From assembly GCA_012656075.1 (NCBI GenBank), contig JAAKBF010000067.1, positions 1-64,000 of the forward strand: DNA of 64,000 nucleotides, given 5' to 3'. The position numbers and the translations under genes are program-made. Under the pieces are notes generated by a model that was given only the letters and a program-made list of their open reading frames with translations, searched no databases and had not been told where the DNA came from. Numbering within the stretch: the stretch's first letter is position 1; the number at the start of each line of letters is the position of its first letter. This DNA is from Phytophthora hibernalis (lineage: Eukaryota > Oomycota > Peronosporomycetes > Peronosporales > Peronosporaceae). This document shows positions 31,405 to 42,500 of this stretch, piece by piece.

Positions 31405-32248
31405 TTACATTTCTTCGCCGGAGGTGATCGCCAGTTGCCTCATGCCCTGCGCGGTGCAGTTGTGTTCCCGTAGCTGCACCGTCCATCCGGCAACAGCCAC
31501 TGTATCCGCCTCCCGCCGTGTTTTCCAATACCCGCCTTTGAGCTGCTTCGCTCTGGGCGGTGTCCGCGCTTCTTGCTGTTTAATCACCACGGCGTGGTCT
31601 CCCATTACCTGAGCCGGTGACCAGTGTTGCGTGCGGCACCTCCGTAAGCCACGCAACAACCCAAGTTGGGCTACCCGGTGTGGGTCTAACTGGGCGCCAG
31701 TGTAGAAAGACCTAGCCATGTATACCAGCTCGTGTCTCCCAGATCGTAAATGCACTTTGACAATAAGAGTGCCGCTGCTGCCGTGCGTTCGCGGTGAAGC
31801 TGCACCGCCCACTAAAGCCACGAGGTAACAGTGGTCGGGGCGGTACGGCGCCCCGTCCGGAGCTTCCCAGTCCCCTAACAGCGCGCAGATTGTCTTGCTG
31901 AGCCGGAGCTGCAGGCGGGTTGTCTCCCGCGTCGAAACGATCGCGTGTGATATCTCGGTGTCCGTTGCGCATCCGCGCCTGCAAGACCGCAATGTGGTAA
32001 GAACTGCTGACATCATTATGCACATCAAAGTGTGCAACGCGTCATCTCCAGACAGCGCGAAGTTAATAAGCTGCGTCCAGGCTCCAGCAGCTGGCCTCCA
32101 TCGTATCCACGAGACCGACGAGCTGCTCTGCTGTGGCCTCCGGGAACTCGGAAATAACCTGACCAGTGGCTCGCCTAATGCCCTCCGGTTGGGAAGGTAG
32201 TTGCAAAGCAAAGATGGCCTCCTCGTTGCTGGGCAGCCAATAAAACAT
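31405..32248 (-). pseudogene. Retroelement pol remnant, RNase H-like
   Basis: The minus-strand frame reads LINFALSGDDALHTLMC, then LSKTICALLGDWEAPDG, then an RNase H-like region with AQLGLLRGLRRC, VMGDHAVVIKQQEARTPPRA and READTVAVAGWTVQLREHN. This matches the end of oomycete pol RNase H domains, in which GDS-x-hydrophobic and RTPPRA-like segments recur. The first catalytic D and the terminal Asp/Asn motif are degraded. It starts close to the inner boundary of the right arm, as if truncated by arm formation. A frame break lies near 32060. The specific element type (LTR or non-LTR) is unresolved. Confidence 0.5.
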
Positions 32249-33812
32249 TGTCTACATCGAGACACTTGAGGTTGGAACCATAGCCACATTAATGAGTTAC
32301 TCGTGCGTAACTAATGGCATGTTCCGCGAAATCCGCATCAGGTGGGCTTAGACGTATTGACTGCACATCGAATTGAGCTCAACGAAAAACGCTCCGTCCA
32401 GTACTCTGGTGATTTGTGGTTTACCTGTGCCTGCCTCAAATGCATCTACATGTAGTCAACTTTGTGAGTTAGCAGTCGGTTGCGACATCGAGCCAGGAAG
32501 GCTGTGGGTCATAGAGGTTAATGGCTTACAATCAACTTCATTACCCCCTCTTTAAATTTCGTTGTCTTGCGTCGCTTCCCTGTCACGCAGCGACTGTGGA
32601 TACTAGAAGATAAACAGTGAGGTACAATTCATACGTGTTTCCGGCGTTATTACCAATGAAACATGCGGGGCAATATCTAAGTGAATGAATGTACCGGCCC
32701 ATTCTTCGGTTGCCGTCCACACTTCTTTCTCCTACTTCTGGCATAGAGCAGCCCCTTTGCCGTTGCTATCAATCGTCCCGGTGGTTTGTAGTAGACACAG
32801 GACGAGGATTCAAACCCCACATTTTAACCAGAAATTGACAGGGACACCATTTTTGAGGCATGTAGGATCAAAATTGAACAGGTGATCTGATTGCTCGTGT
32901 CGACCGTATACGCCTTCATTGAATCTAGAAGCGCTCGGCCGGCGTCATCGGGCATCCCGATACCAATATCAATATCAATCCTGTTCAACCTCAGCATAGC
33001 CAAATTCCTATCGACGGAGCTTCGTACTGCCTCCACCACCAGACCACCATTTTCTTTAAACTTCACTATAGACAAATGCACCAAGTATCCGCACCGCTCC
33101 GCGATAGTCAGTAGCACCACCACCTATATATTCGTCTAAAAGGAGTGCAATTTTTTATAACGTTGAGCGATAGCGGGCCTGAAGCAAACAGACGCTGCTT
33201 CGAGACAGCAAGTAGCCTACTGAGACTTCACCATACAAAAACGCACCCAGTATTCACATCACACATCGTTCATTAGCAGCTCCGCTGGCAATATGGGCGG
33301 CCGATATGTCTGCACCCGAAAACGTTGAGTGGCAATGCCAATTCAGAAGACTCTGACCGCTACGGGGCCTCTACTCGCTTTTAGAGCATATATCATAGAT
33401 AAATGCATTCAGTATCCAATCCACAACGCGTTAGTCAGCAGCACGACCCGATACATTATCTCCCAAGCTGCACGCAGCAGAAAACGTTGAGTGGCAGCGC
33501 CAATTCAGTAGACTGTAATAACTACGGGATCTGAGATTGCTTTCGGAGCCTACTTCCTAGATAAATGCATTCAGTATCAAAACCACACCGAGATAGTCAG
33601 CAGAACCGCCAGCTACATGTTCTTTCGAGACGTACGCACCGGCAAAAGGTGAGCGGCAGCGAGGTAGAAGTGAACTGACACTGCCACGGGGCGAAACGTT
33701 TCCTTCGGCGACTACATGATAGAGAAAAACACCCAGTATCAAAACCACACCGAGTTAATTAGCAGTACGGACGACAATAGAAGCCACAAGGTAGCGCACC
33801 TGTAAAAGTGTG
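32239..33812 (-). repeat. Right inverted arm
   Basis: Reverse complement of the left arm. It begins aataaaacattgtctac at 32239 and ends near ggtagcgcacctg at about 33800. The tandem subrepeats occupy its outer part (about 33200-33660). Several differences from the left arm are homopolymer lengths (for example a 5-base versus 4-base A/T run at 32387/30212, and a 4-base versus 2-base C run near the outer end). Confidence 0.8.
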
Positions 33813-34639
33813 TGCTGTAGCGACTAATGCAAGGAACGGATCTTCGCTGACCGGAACACCAGTGAGGTGAGATTGCTCGTGATGGTTGGACTGCGACTGG
33901 CAAGGAGACACGGGAACAATTTGGTGTGGACTACGTTGGAGGTAGGACAGTGCAACTGCCATGATAACAATGCCCTCCCTGTCTCTATTTGACAACGCAA
34001 ATAATTTGCAAAGCAAACCGCAAGTCGCTTGTGCTTTCGCCTCGTCGATGCATGTGGGCTGGTCAGCCTTTTGTGTGTGATTTAAATATTTGCTCGATCG
34101 GATCGATCGAAAGGTACCGTCTGGTGGATCCGTTTGGATCGGTTCTGGGTCGATCAGTTTCGACTCGATTTGATCGATCGGTCGATCAGATCCGATCCGA
34201 TCTGATCGGAATTATAAGGTTTTAGGAGAAATGTAACCAAACTATATGTAGATACAACTTCTCATCATCATTCGGAAGAATGCAGTTCTCACAGGATCAC
34301 TACTGGAAGACCATTGGTCTAAATTAATTACGTTGATCGATCGATTGGATCCGATCCAGACGGATCGAATCGAAATTGATCGATTGATAAGCTGATCGGA
34401 TCCAAATCGATCGTGATCGGATCCAATCGGGTGAGAACGCCTAACGGCACACAAAAGTACAGCCATGGCACAGTGAGTCTGTGTAAGCACCACAGAAACT
34501 GGTCAGCACCGCAAAGTGCAGTGCCAGCACAATAGAAAGTTTAGTTTACACTCCCCGCGAGAAGCGCGCAATCGGGGCGCGGTTAGGTGGAAGCTGGTCA
34601 ACCAGCGCTCGTTCTAAAGAGAAGTGGTCCACTGTAGCA
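33813..34639. other. Non-coding region with GATC island
   Basis: No gene is recognised. The central part is the GATC-dense stretch listed separately. Bases 34440-34640 contain CAGCAC-type words and lead into the MULE remnant; a MULE terminal inverted repeat was looked for here and not found. Confidence 0.45.
34096..34423. repeat. GATC-dense island in two blocks
   Basis: By eye, 13 GATC sites fall within 34096-34207 and 11 within 34335-34423, separated by about 127 bp with none noticed. Chance would give roughly one per 256 bp. The blocks are imperfect inverted relatives (both rich in GATCGATCG and GGATCC). Function is unknown. Confidence 0.75.
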
Positions 34640-36513
34640 TTGGTGTGTGAGCCACCACATTCCCCAAAACTCACCTCCAGCAGAACGATCATACCGAGTC
34701 GGGTGAGCTGGCGAGAGAGAGCTGTCAACGTGGATGCCGCCGAATCCGACGAGGTTGTCGCGTCTCTCAAGTCCTTCGATATAGACAAGAGCCAAACGAT
34801 TGTGTGCACTATTTGCTCTGAAGCTGAACACAAGATGCGTTACCGCCTTCTAGTTTGCAGCTCGGAAGGGTGCTGTGACGCAAGCAACCTCCAGGTCACG
34901 TGGCGCGGGAAAATCCTGGCGTGCCTGGATTCAGAACATGCCTCGTTCTTTGAGTACGGCGAGTACAGCACACTGTTGGCGTCCCCAAGGCGCAAGAAGC
35001 TGTCAACGACACAGAAGGCGTTCTGCCGTGAGCTGGCAGAAAACCGCTTGCAGCCGATGCGGATCCGCCACGCATTGTCTCGAAAGTTTGAGGTCCCTGC
35101 GGAGGTCACTAAAAAGTGCAGCACTTTGTGAATCATTATGGCCGTACGAAGATGGAGAATCACGATCGCGTCGAGGAACTCAAGATCTGGGTGCACGATC
35201 AGGCTTTAACGGCTCTGAGTCTATGCCTTAAACCTTCCCGTTTGGCTGGGAGATGGACAATGCTGGTAAACATATAGTCGGCAACGGCTCCGACGAGAAA
35301 CCGTTCATTGTCGGTCTCTCGATGAAAGCGTTGATGCTGCGGATTATTGTGCCCGCGCAAGGCTTCATTTTGCACCTGGATGCCACATACAAAATGAATC
35401 AGTGCGATTAGCCTGTGCTAATAGTGGGGTCTCGGACCGCTCGCGCAGATTCCATTTGGTTGCTTTCTTTGTTATATCGTAAGCGACGCAGCCAGTTTTC
35501 GAAGCTGCTTTGCTTTCGCTGCGTCGGACTCACTACTGGGCTACACAGAAGAATTTGACGGTCCAATATGACATGGCTGACGGCGACAAAGCGCAATGCA
35601 ATGATCTCGTAACAGTATTTGGAGACAACCCCGCGTTCAGATTCTTGATGTGCTACTTCCACGTAATGAAGAAGGTTCAGGAGCACATCAAGCCAATTTC
35701 CTCGGGCGCGCAAGCTAGTATTTTGCGTGGTATCTACGATTTACACTTTGCGAGGTCGCAAGCAACGTTTTTGAGCATGCGGAAAACCATACTCCAGCGT
35801 TGGGTTCAAGAGCTCGGGTTACTGCCTTTTGCGATGTATATGTTGTACAGTGGTTGACTGGCAGCTTTACTAGGTGGCAGGCGTACATGACACCGTCCGG
35901 GTTCGCGACAACGACCAACCCGGCGGAGACTGTTAACGATCTTTTAAAGCGCGACTATACTCTGCGTCGTCGTTTGAAAATGGTCTCTCTGCTTGAAAGA
36001 ATAAAGTGCCTGCTGCCAAGATCAGTCTAGCAGCGAGCGAGCATTTGATTTTAGCGTAGTGCCGACTGAAACCCTCGCGCGCCGCGTGTCGGAGCTGAGG
36101 CGGCATAATTTGATAGGTCTGGTGGAGGGGTAAACTGTCGATAGTGTCATTGTTGGAGCTCCGTCAGAGCTGCGAGTCGTGTCATTGCGCGCTCCTCGGG
36201 GTCGTAGTGGCCCCCAACAAACGCAGCGAAGAAGGAATAGCTGTGTCAGCTCAGATGGGGCCAACTACGCGTGGAGGGGAAGCCATGGGGCGGCTGGTCA
36301 GTCGATCTAGAACAGCAGTGGTGCGGGTGCAACTATTGGTTCGTGTTCGGTTCCTGTATACGCGTGGGATTCGCGCTACGATGTGCTGCAAGTGTGGACA
36401 GTAGCGGTTGGGAAATCCTGGTTCCGCGACGTAAGCGCAAACTAACGGGCGTCGTTGTGATCGATAATGCCGGGCGCCCTCGATCAAATGGGCCGGCGTT
36501 GAGCTACGAGTAA
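34640..36513 (+). pseudogene. MULE (Mutator-like) transposase, disrupted
   Basis: The N-terminal part has CTICSEAEHKMRYRLLVC, a Cys-rich FLYWCH/WRKY-GCM1-like segment (about 34806). The MULE DDE core follows: FILHLDATYKMN (first Asp, about 35379), MADGDKAQCNDLV (second Asp, about 35577), FRFLMCYFHVMKKVQ (about 35637), FARSQATFLSMRKTILQRW and NPAETVNDLLKRDY (Glu, about 35925). The C-terminal SWIM-type finger CGCNYWFVFGSCIRV is near 36330. Stops and shifts include TAG at 35409 (expected Tyr after QCD), shifts near 35130, 35205, 35850 and 36010, and TAA at 36131. MULEs transpose by cut-and-paste. The last 430 bp of this gene, from VSELRRHN onward, is the first unit of the tandem array. Confidence 0.88.
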
Positions 36514-39500
36514 CTCAGCACACGCAAAACAGGGAATGAGCACATGGCAGGTGGATTAATGTACACGCATCAGCAAACCGGAAGTCTACCACGCGAGTGT
36601 TTTCATTGTTTTTAATTCGACAACGTTTCAGACCAAGTGAGCTCGTGATATTCGTAGAAGTTAGCTAAAAACAACCTAATGTTCAATCGAGTAGGTGATA
36701 TTCCGCGTGTCGGAGCTGAGGCGGCATAATTTGATAGGTCTGGTGGAGGGGTAAACTGTCGATAGTGTCATTGTTGGAGCTCCGTCAGAGCTGCGAGTCG
36801 TGTCATTGCGCGCTCCTCGGGGGTCGTAGTGGCCCCCAACAAACGCAGCGAAGAAGGAATAGCTGTGTCAGCTCAGATGGGGCCAACTACGCGTGGAGGG
36901 GAAGCCATGGGGCGGCTGGTCAGTCGATCTAGAACAGCAGTGGTGCGGGTGCAACTATTGGTTCGTGTTCGGTTCCTGTATACGCGTGGGATTCGCGCTA
37001 CGATGTGCTGCAAGTGTGGACAGTAGCGGTTGGGAAATCCTGGTTCCGCGACGTAGCGCAAACTAACGGGCGTCGTTGTGATCGATAATGCCGGGCGCCC
37101 TCGATCAAATGGGCCGGCGTTGAGCTACGAGTAACTCAGCACACGCAAAACAGGGAATGAGCACATGGCAGGTGGATTAATGTACACGCATCAGCAAACC
37201 GGAAGTCTACCACGCGAGTGTTTTCATTGTTTTTAATTCGACAACGTTTCAGACCAAGTGAGCTCGTGACATTTGTAGAAGTTAGCTAAAAACAACCTAA
37301 TGTGCAATCGAGTAGGTGATATTCCGCGTGTCGGAGCTGAGGCGGCATAATTTGATAGGTCTGGTGGAGGGGTATACTGTCGATAGTGTCATTGTTGGAG
37401 CTCCGTCAGAGCTGCGAGTCGTGTCATTGCGCGCTCCTCGGGGGTCGTAGTGGCCCCCAACAAACGCAGCGAAGAAGGAATAGCTGTGTCAGCTCAGATG
37501 GGGCCAACTACGCGTGGAGGGGAAGCCATGGGGCGGCTGGTCAGTCGATCTAGAACAGCAGTGGTGCGGGTGCAACTATTGGTTCGTGTTCGGTTCCTGT
37601 ATACGCGTGGGATTCGCGCTACGATGTGCTGCAAGTGTAGACAGTAGCGGTTGGGAAATCCTGGTTCCGCGACGTAGCGCAAACTAACGGGCGTCGTTGT
37701 GATCGATAATGCCGGGCGCCCTCGATCAAATGGGCCAGCGTTGAGCTACGAGTAACTCAGCACACGCAAAACAGGGAATGAGCACATGGCAGGTGGATTA
37801 ATGTACACGCATCCAGCAAACCGGAAGTCTACCACGCGAGTGTTTTCATTGTTTTTAATTCGACAACGTTTCAGACCAAGTGAGCTCGTGACATTTGTAG
37901 AAGTTAGCTAAAACAACCTAATGTGCAATCGAGTAGGTGATATTCCGCGTGTCGGAGCTGAGGCGGCATAATTTGATAGGTCTGGTGGAGGGGTAAACTG
38001 TCGATAGTGTCATTGTTGGAGCTCCGTCAGAGCTGCGAGTCGTGTCATTGCGCGCTCCTCGGGGTCGTAGTGGCCCCCAACAAACGCAGCGAAGAAGGAA
38101 TAGCTGTGTCAGCTCAGATGGGGCCAACTACGCGTGGAGGGGAAGCCATGGGGCGGCTGGTCAGTCGATCTAGAACAGCAGTGGTGCGGGTGCAACTATT
38201 GGTTCGTGTTCGGTTCCTGTATACGCGTGGGATTCGCGCTACGATGTGCTGCAAGTGTGGACAGTAGCGGTTGGGAAATCCTGGTTCCGCGACGTAAGCG
38301 CAAACTAACGGGCGTCGTTGTGATCGATAATGCCGGGCGCCCTCGATCAAATGGGCCGGCGTTGAGCTACGAGTAACTCAGCACACGCAAAACAGGGAAT
38401 GAGCACATGGCAGGTGGATTAATGTACACGCATCAGCAAACCGGAAGTCTACCACGCGAGTGTTTTCATTGTTTTTAATTCGACAACGTTTCAGACCAAG
38501 TGAGCTCGTGATATTCGTAGAAGTTAGCTAAAACAACCTAATGTGCAATCGAGTAGGTGATATTCCGCGTGTCGGAGCTGAGGCGGCATAATTTGATAGG
38601 TCTGGTGGAGGGGTAAACTGTCGATAGTGTCATTGTTGGAGCTCCGTCAGAGCTGCGAGTCGTGTCATTGCGCGCTCCTCGGGGGTCGTAGTGGCCCCCA
38701 ACAAACGCAGCGAAGAAGGAATAGCTGTGTCAGCTCAGATGGGGCCAACTACGCGTGGAGGGAAGCCATGGGGCGGCTGGTCAGTCGATCTAGAACAGCA
38801 GTGGTGCGGGTGCAACTATTGGTTCGTGTTCGGTTCCTGTATACGCGTGGGATTCGCGCTACGATGTGCTGCAAGTGTGGACAGTAGCGGTTGGGAAATC
38901 CTGGTTCCGCGACGTAAGCGCAAACTAACGGGCGTCGTTGTGATCGATAATGCCGGGCGCCCTCGATCAAATGGGCCGGCGTTGAGCTACGAGTAACTCA
39001 GCACACGCAAAACAGGGAATGAGCACATGGCAGGTGGATTAATGTACACGCATCAGCAAACCGGAAGTCTACCACGCGAGTGTTTTCATTGTTTTTAATT
39101 CGACAACGTTTCAGACCAAGTGAGCTCGTGATATTCGTAGAAGTTAGCTAAAACAACCTAATGTGCAATCGAGTAGGTGATATTCCGCGTGTCGGAGCTG
39201 AGGCGGCATAATTTGATAGGTCTGGTGGAGGGGTAAACTGTCGATAGTGTCATTGTTGGAGCTCCGTCAGAGCTGCGAGTCGTGTCATTGCGCGCTCCTC
39301 GGGGTCGTAGTGGCCCCCAACAAACGCAGCGAAGAAGGAATAGCTGTGTCAGCTCAGATGGGGCCAACTACGCGTGGAGGGGAAGCCATGGGGCGGCTGG
39401 TCAGTCGATCTAGAACAGCAGTGGTGCGGGTGCAACTATTGGTTCGTGTTCGGTTCCTGTATACGCGTGGGATTCGCGCTACGATGTGCTGCAAGTGTGG

Positions 39501-42500
39501 ACAGTAGCGGTTGGGAAATCCTGGTTCCGCGACGTAAGCGCAAACTAACGGGCGTCGTTGTGATCGATAATGCCGGGCGCCCTCGATCAAATGGGCCGGC
39601 GTTGAGCTACGAGTAACTCAGCACACGCAAAACAGGGAATGAGCACATGGCAGGTGGATTAATGTACACGCATCAGCAAACCGGAAGTCTACCACGCGAG
39701 TGTTTTCATTGTTTTTAATTCGACAACGTTTCAGACCAAGTGAGCTCGTGATATTCGTAGAAGTTAGCTAAAACAACCTAATGTGCAATCGAGTAGGTGA
39801 TATTCCGCGTGTCGGAGCTGAGGCGGCATAATTTGATAGGTCTGGTGGAGGGGTAAACTGTCGATAGTGTCATTGTTGGAGCTCCGTCAGAGCTGCGAGT
39901 CGTGTCATTGCGCGCTCCTCGGGGGTCGTAGTGGCCCCCAACAAACGCAGCGAAGAAGGAATAGCTGTGTCAGCTCAGATGGGGCCAACTACGCGTGGAG
40001 GGAAGCCATGGGGCGGCTGGTCAGTCGATCTAGAACAGCAGTGGTGCGGGTGCAACTATTGGTTCGTGTTCGGTTCCTGTATACGCGTGGGATTCGCGCT
40101 ACGATGTGCTGCAAGTGTGGACAGTAGCGGTTGGGAAATCCTGGTTCCGCGACGTAAGCGCAAACTAACGGGCGTCGTTGTGATCGATAATGCCGGGCGC
40201 CCTCGATCAAATGGGCCGGCGTTGAGCTACGAGTAACTCAGCACACGCAAAACAGGGAATGAGCACATGGCAGGTGGATTAATGTACACGCATCAGCAAA
40301 CCGGAAGTCTACCACGCGAGTGTTTTCATTGTTTTTAATTCGACAACGTTTCAGACCAAGTGAGCTCGTGATATTCGTAGAAGTTAGCTAAAACAACCTA
40401 ATGTGCAATCGAGTAGGTGATATTCCGCGTGTCGGAGCTGAGGCGGCATAATTTGATAGGTCTGGTGGAGGGGTAAACTGTCGATAGTGTCATTGTTGGA
40501 GCTCCGTCAGAGCTGCGAGTCGTGTCATTGCGCGCTCCTCGGGGTCGTAGTGGCCCCCAACAAACGCAGCGAAGAAGGAATAGCTGTGTCAGCTCAGATG
40601 GGGCCAACTACGCGTGGAGGGAAGCCATGGGGCGGCTGGTCAGTCGATCTAGAACAGCAGTGGTGCGGGTGCAACTATTGGTTCGTGTTCGGTTCCTGTA
40701 TACGCGTGGGATTCGCGCTACGATGTGCTGCAAGTGTGGACAGTAGCGGTTGGGAAATCCTGGTTCCGCGACGTAAGCGCAAACTAACGGGCGTCGTTGT
40801 GATCGATAATGCCGGGCGCCCTCGATCAAATGGGCCGGCGTTGAGCTACGAGTAACTCAGCACACGCAAAACAGGGAATGAGCACATGGCAGGTGGATTA
40901 ATGTACACGCATCAGCAAACCGGAAGTCTACCACGCGAGTGTTTTCATTGTTTTTAATTCGACAACGTTTCAGACCAAGTGAGCTCGTGATATTCGTAGA
41001 AGTTAGCTAAAACAACCTAATGTGCAATCGAGTAGGTGATATTCCGCGTGTCGGAGCTGAGGCGGCATAATTTGATAGGTCTGGTGGAGGGGTAAACTGT
41101 CGATAGTGTCATTGTTGGAGCTCCGTCAGAGCTGCGAGTCGTGTCATTGCGCGCTCCTCGGGGGTCGTAGTGGCCCCCAACAAACGCAGCGAAGAAGGAA
41201 TAGCTGTGTCAGCTCAGATGGGGCCAACTACGCGTGGAGGGGAAGCCATGGGGCGGCTGGTCAGTCGATCTAGAACAGCAGTGGTGCGGGTGCAACTATT
41301 GGTTCGTGTTCGGTTCCTGTATACGCGTGGGATTCGCGCTACGATGTGCTGCAAGTGTGGACAGTAGCGGTTGGGAAATCCTGGTTCCGCGACGTAAGCG
41401 CAAACTAACGGGCGTCGTTGTGATCGATAATGCCGGGCGCCCTCGATCAAATGGGCCGGCGTTGAGCTACGAGTAACTCAGCACACGCAAAACAGGGAAT
41501 GAGCACATGGCAGGTGGATTAATGTACACGCATCAGCAAACCGGAAGTCTACCACGCGAGTGTTTTCATTGTTTTTAATTCGACAACGTTTCAGACCAAG
41601 TGAGCTCGTGATATTCGTAGAAGTTAGCTAAAACAACCTAATGTGCAATCGAGTAGGTGATATTCCGCGTGTCGGAGCTGAGGCGGCATAATTTGATAGG
41701 TCTGGTGGAGGGGTAAACTGTCGATAGTGTCATTGTTGGAGCTCCGTCAGAGCTGCGAGTCGTGTCATTGCGCGCTCCTCGGGGGTCGTAGTGGCCCCCA
41801 ACAAACGCAGCGAAGAAGGAATAGCTGTGTCAGCTCAGATGGGGCCAACTACGCGTGGAGGGGAAGCCATGGGGCGGCTGGTCAGTCGATCTAGAACAGC
41901 AGTGGTGCGGGTGCAACTATTGGTTCGTGTTCGGTTCCTGTATACGCGTGGGATTCGCGCTACGATGTGCTGCAAGTGTGGACAGTAGCGGTTGGGAAAT
42001 CCTGGTTCCGCGACGTAAGCGCAAACTAACGGGCGTCGTTGTGATCGATAATGCCGGGCGCCCTCGATCAAATGGGCCGGCGTTGAGCTACGAGTAACTC
42101 AGCACACGCAAAACAGGGAATGAGCACATGGCAGGTGGATTAATGTACACGCATCAGCAAACCGGAAGTCTACCACGCGAGTGTTTTCATTGTTTTTAAT
42201 TCGACAACGTTTCAGACCAAGTGAGCTCGTGATATTCGTAGAAGTTAGCTAAAACAACCTAATGTGCAATCGAGTAGGTGATATTCCGCGTGTCGGAGCT
42301 GAGGCGGCATAATTTGATAGGTCTGGTGGAGGGGTAAACTGTCGATAGTGTCATTGTTGGAGCTCCGTCAGAGCTGCGAGTCGTGTCATTGCGCGCTCCT
42401 CGGGGTCGTAGTGGCCCCCAACAAACGCAGCGAAGAAGGAATAGCTGTGTCAGCTCAGATGGGGCCAACTACGCGTGGAGGGGAAGCCATGGGGCGGCTG

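Larger units (their letters stand above)
28784..33812. mobile_element. Foldback-like element with about 1.57-kb inverted arms
   Basis: The left arm 28784-30363 and right arm 32239-33812 are near-identical reverse complements, differing by scattered substitutions and by run lengths. They enclose 1.9 kb. The outer part of each arm is itself made of diverged tandem subrepeats of about 165 bp, each carrying a GCCAATTCAGTA word, a TACGGGGCCTCTA word and a GATAAATGCATCCAGTAT word. Long inverted repeats built of subrepeats are the hallmark of foldback (FB/Galileo-type) elements; that classification is inference. No transposase was found and no target-site duplication was confirmed. Confidence 0.65.

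Noticed and set aside
34430..34640. MULE terminal inverted repeat partner for the unit's 3' flank
   Set aside because: No matching inverted sequence was found between this region and the roughly 190-bp flank in the array unit.
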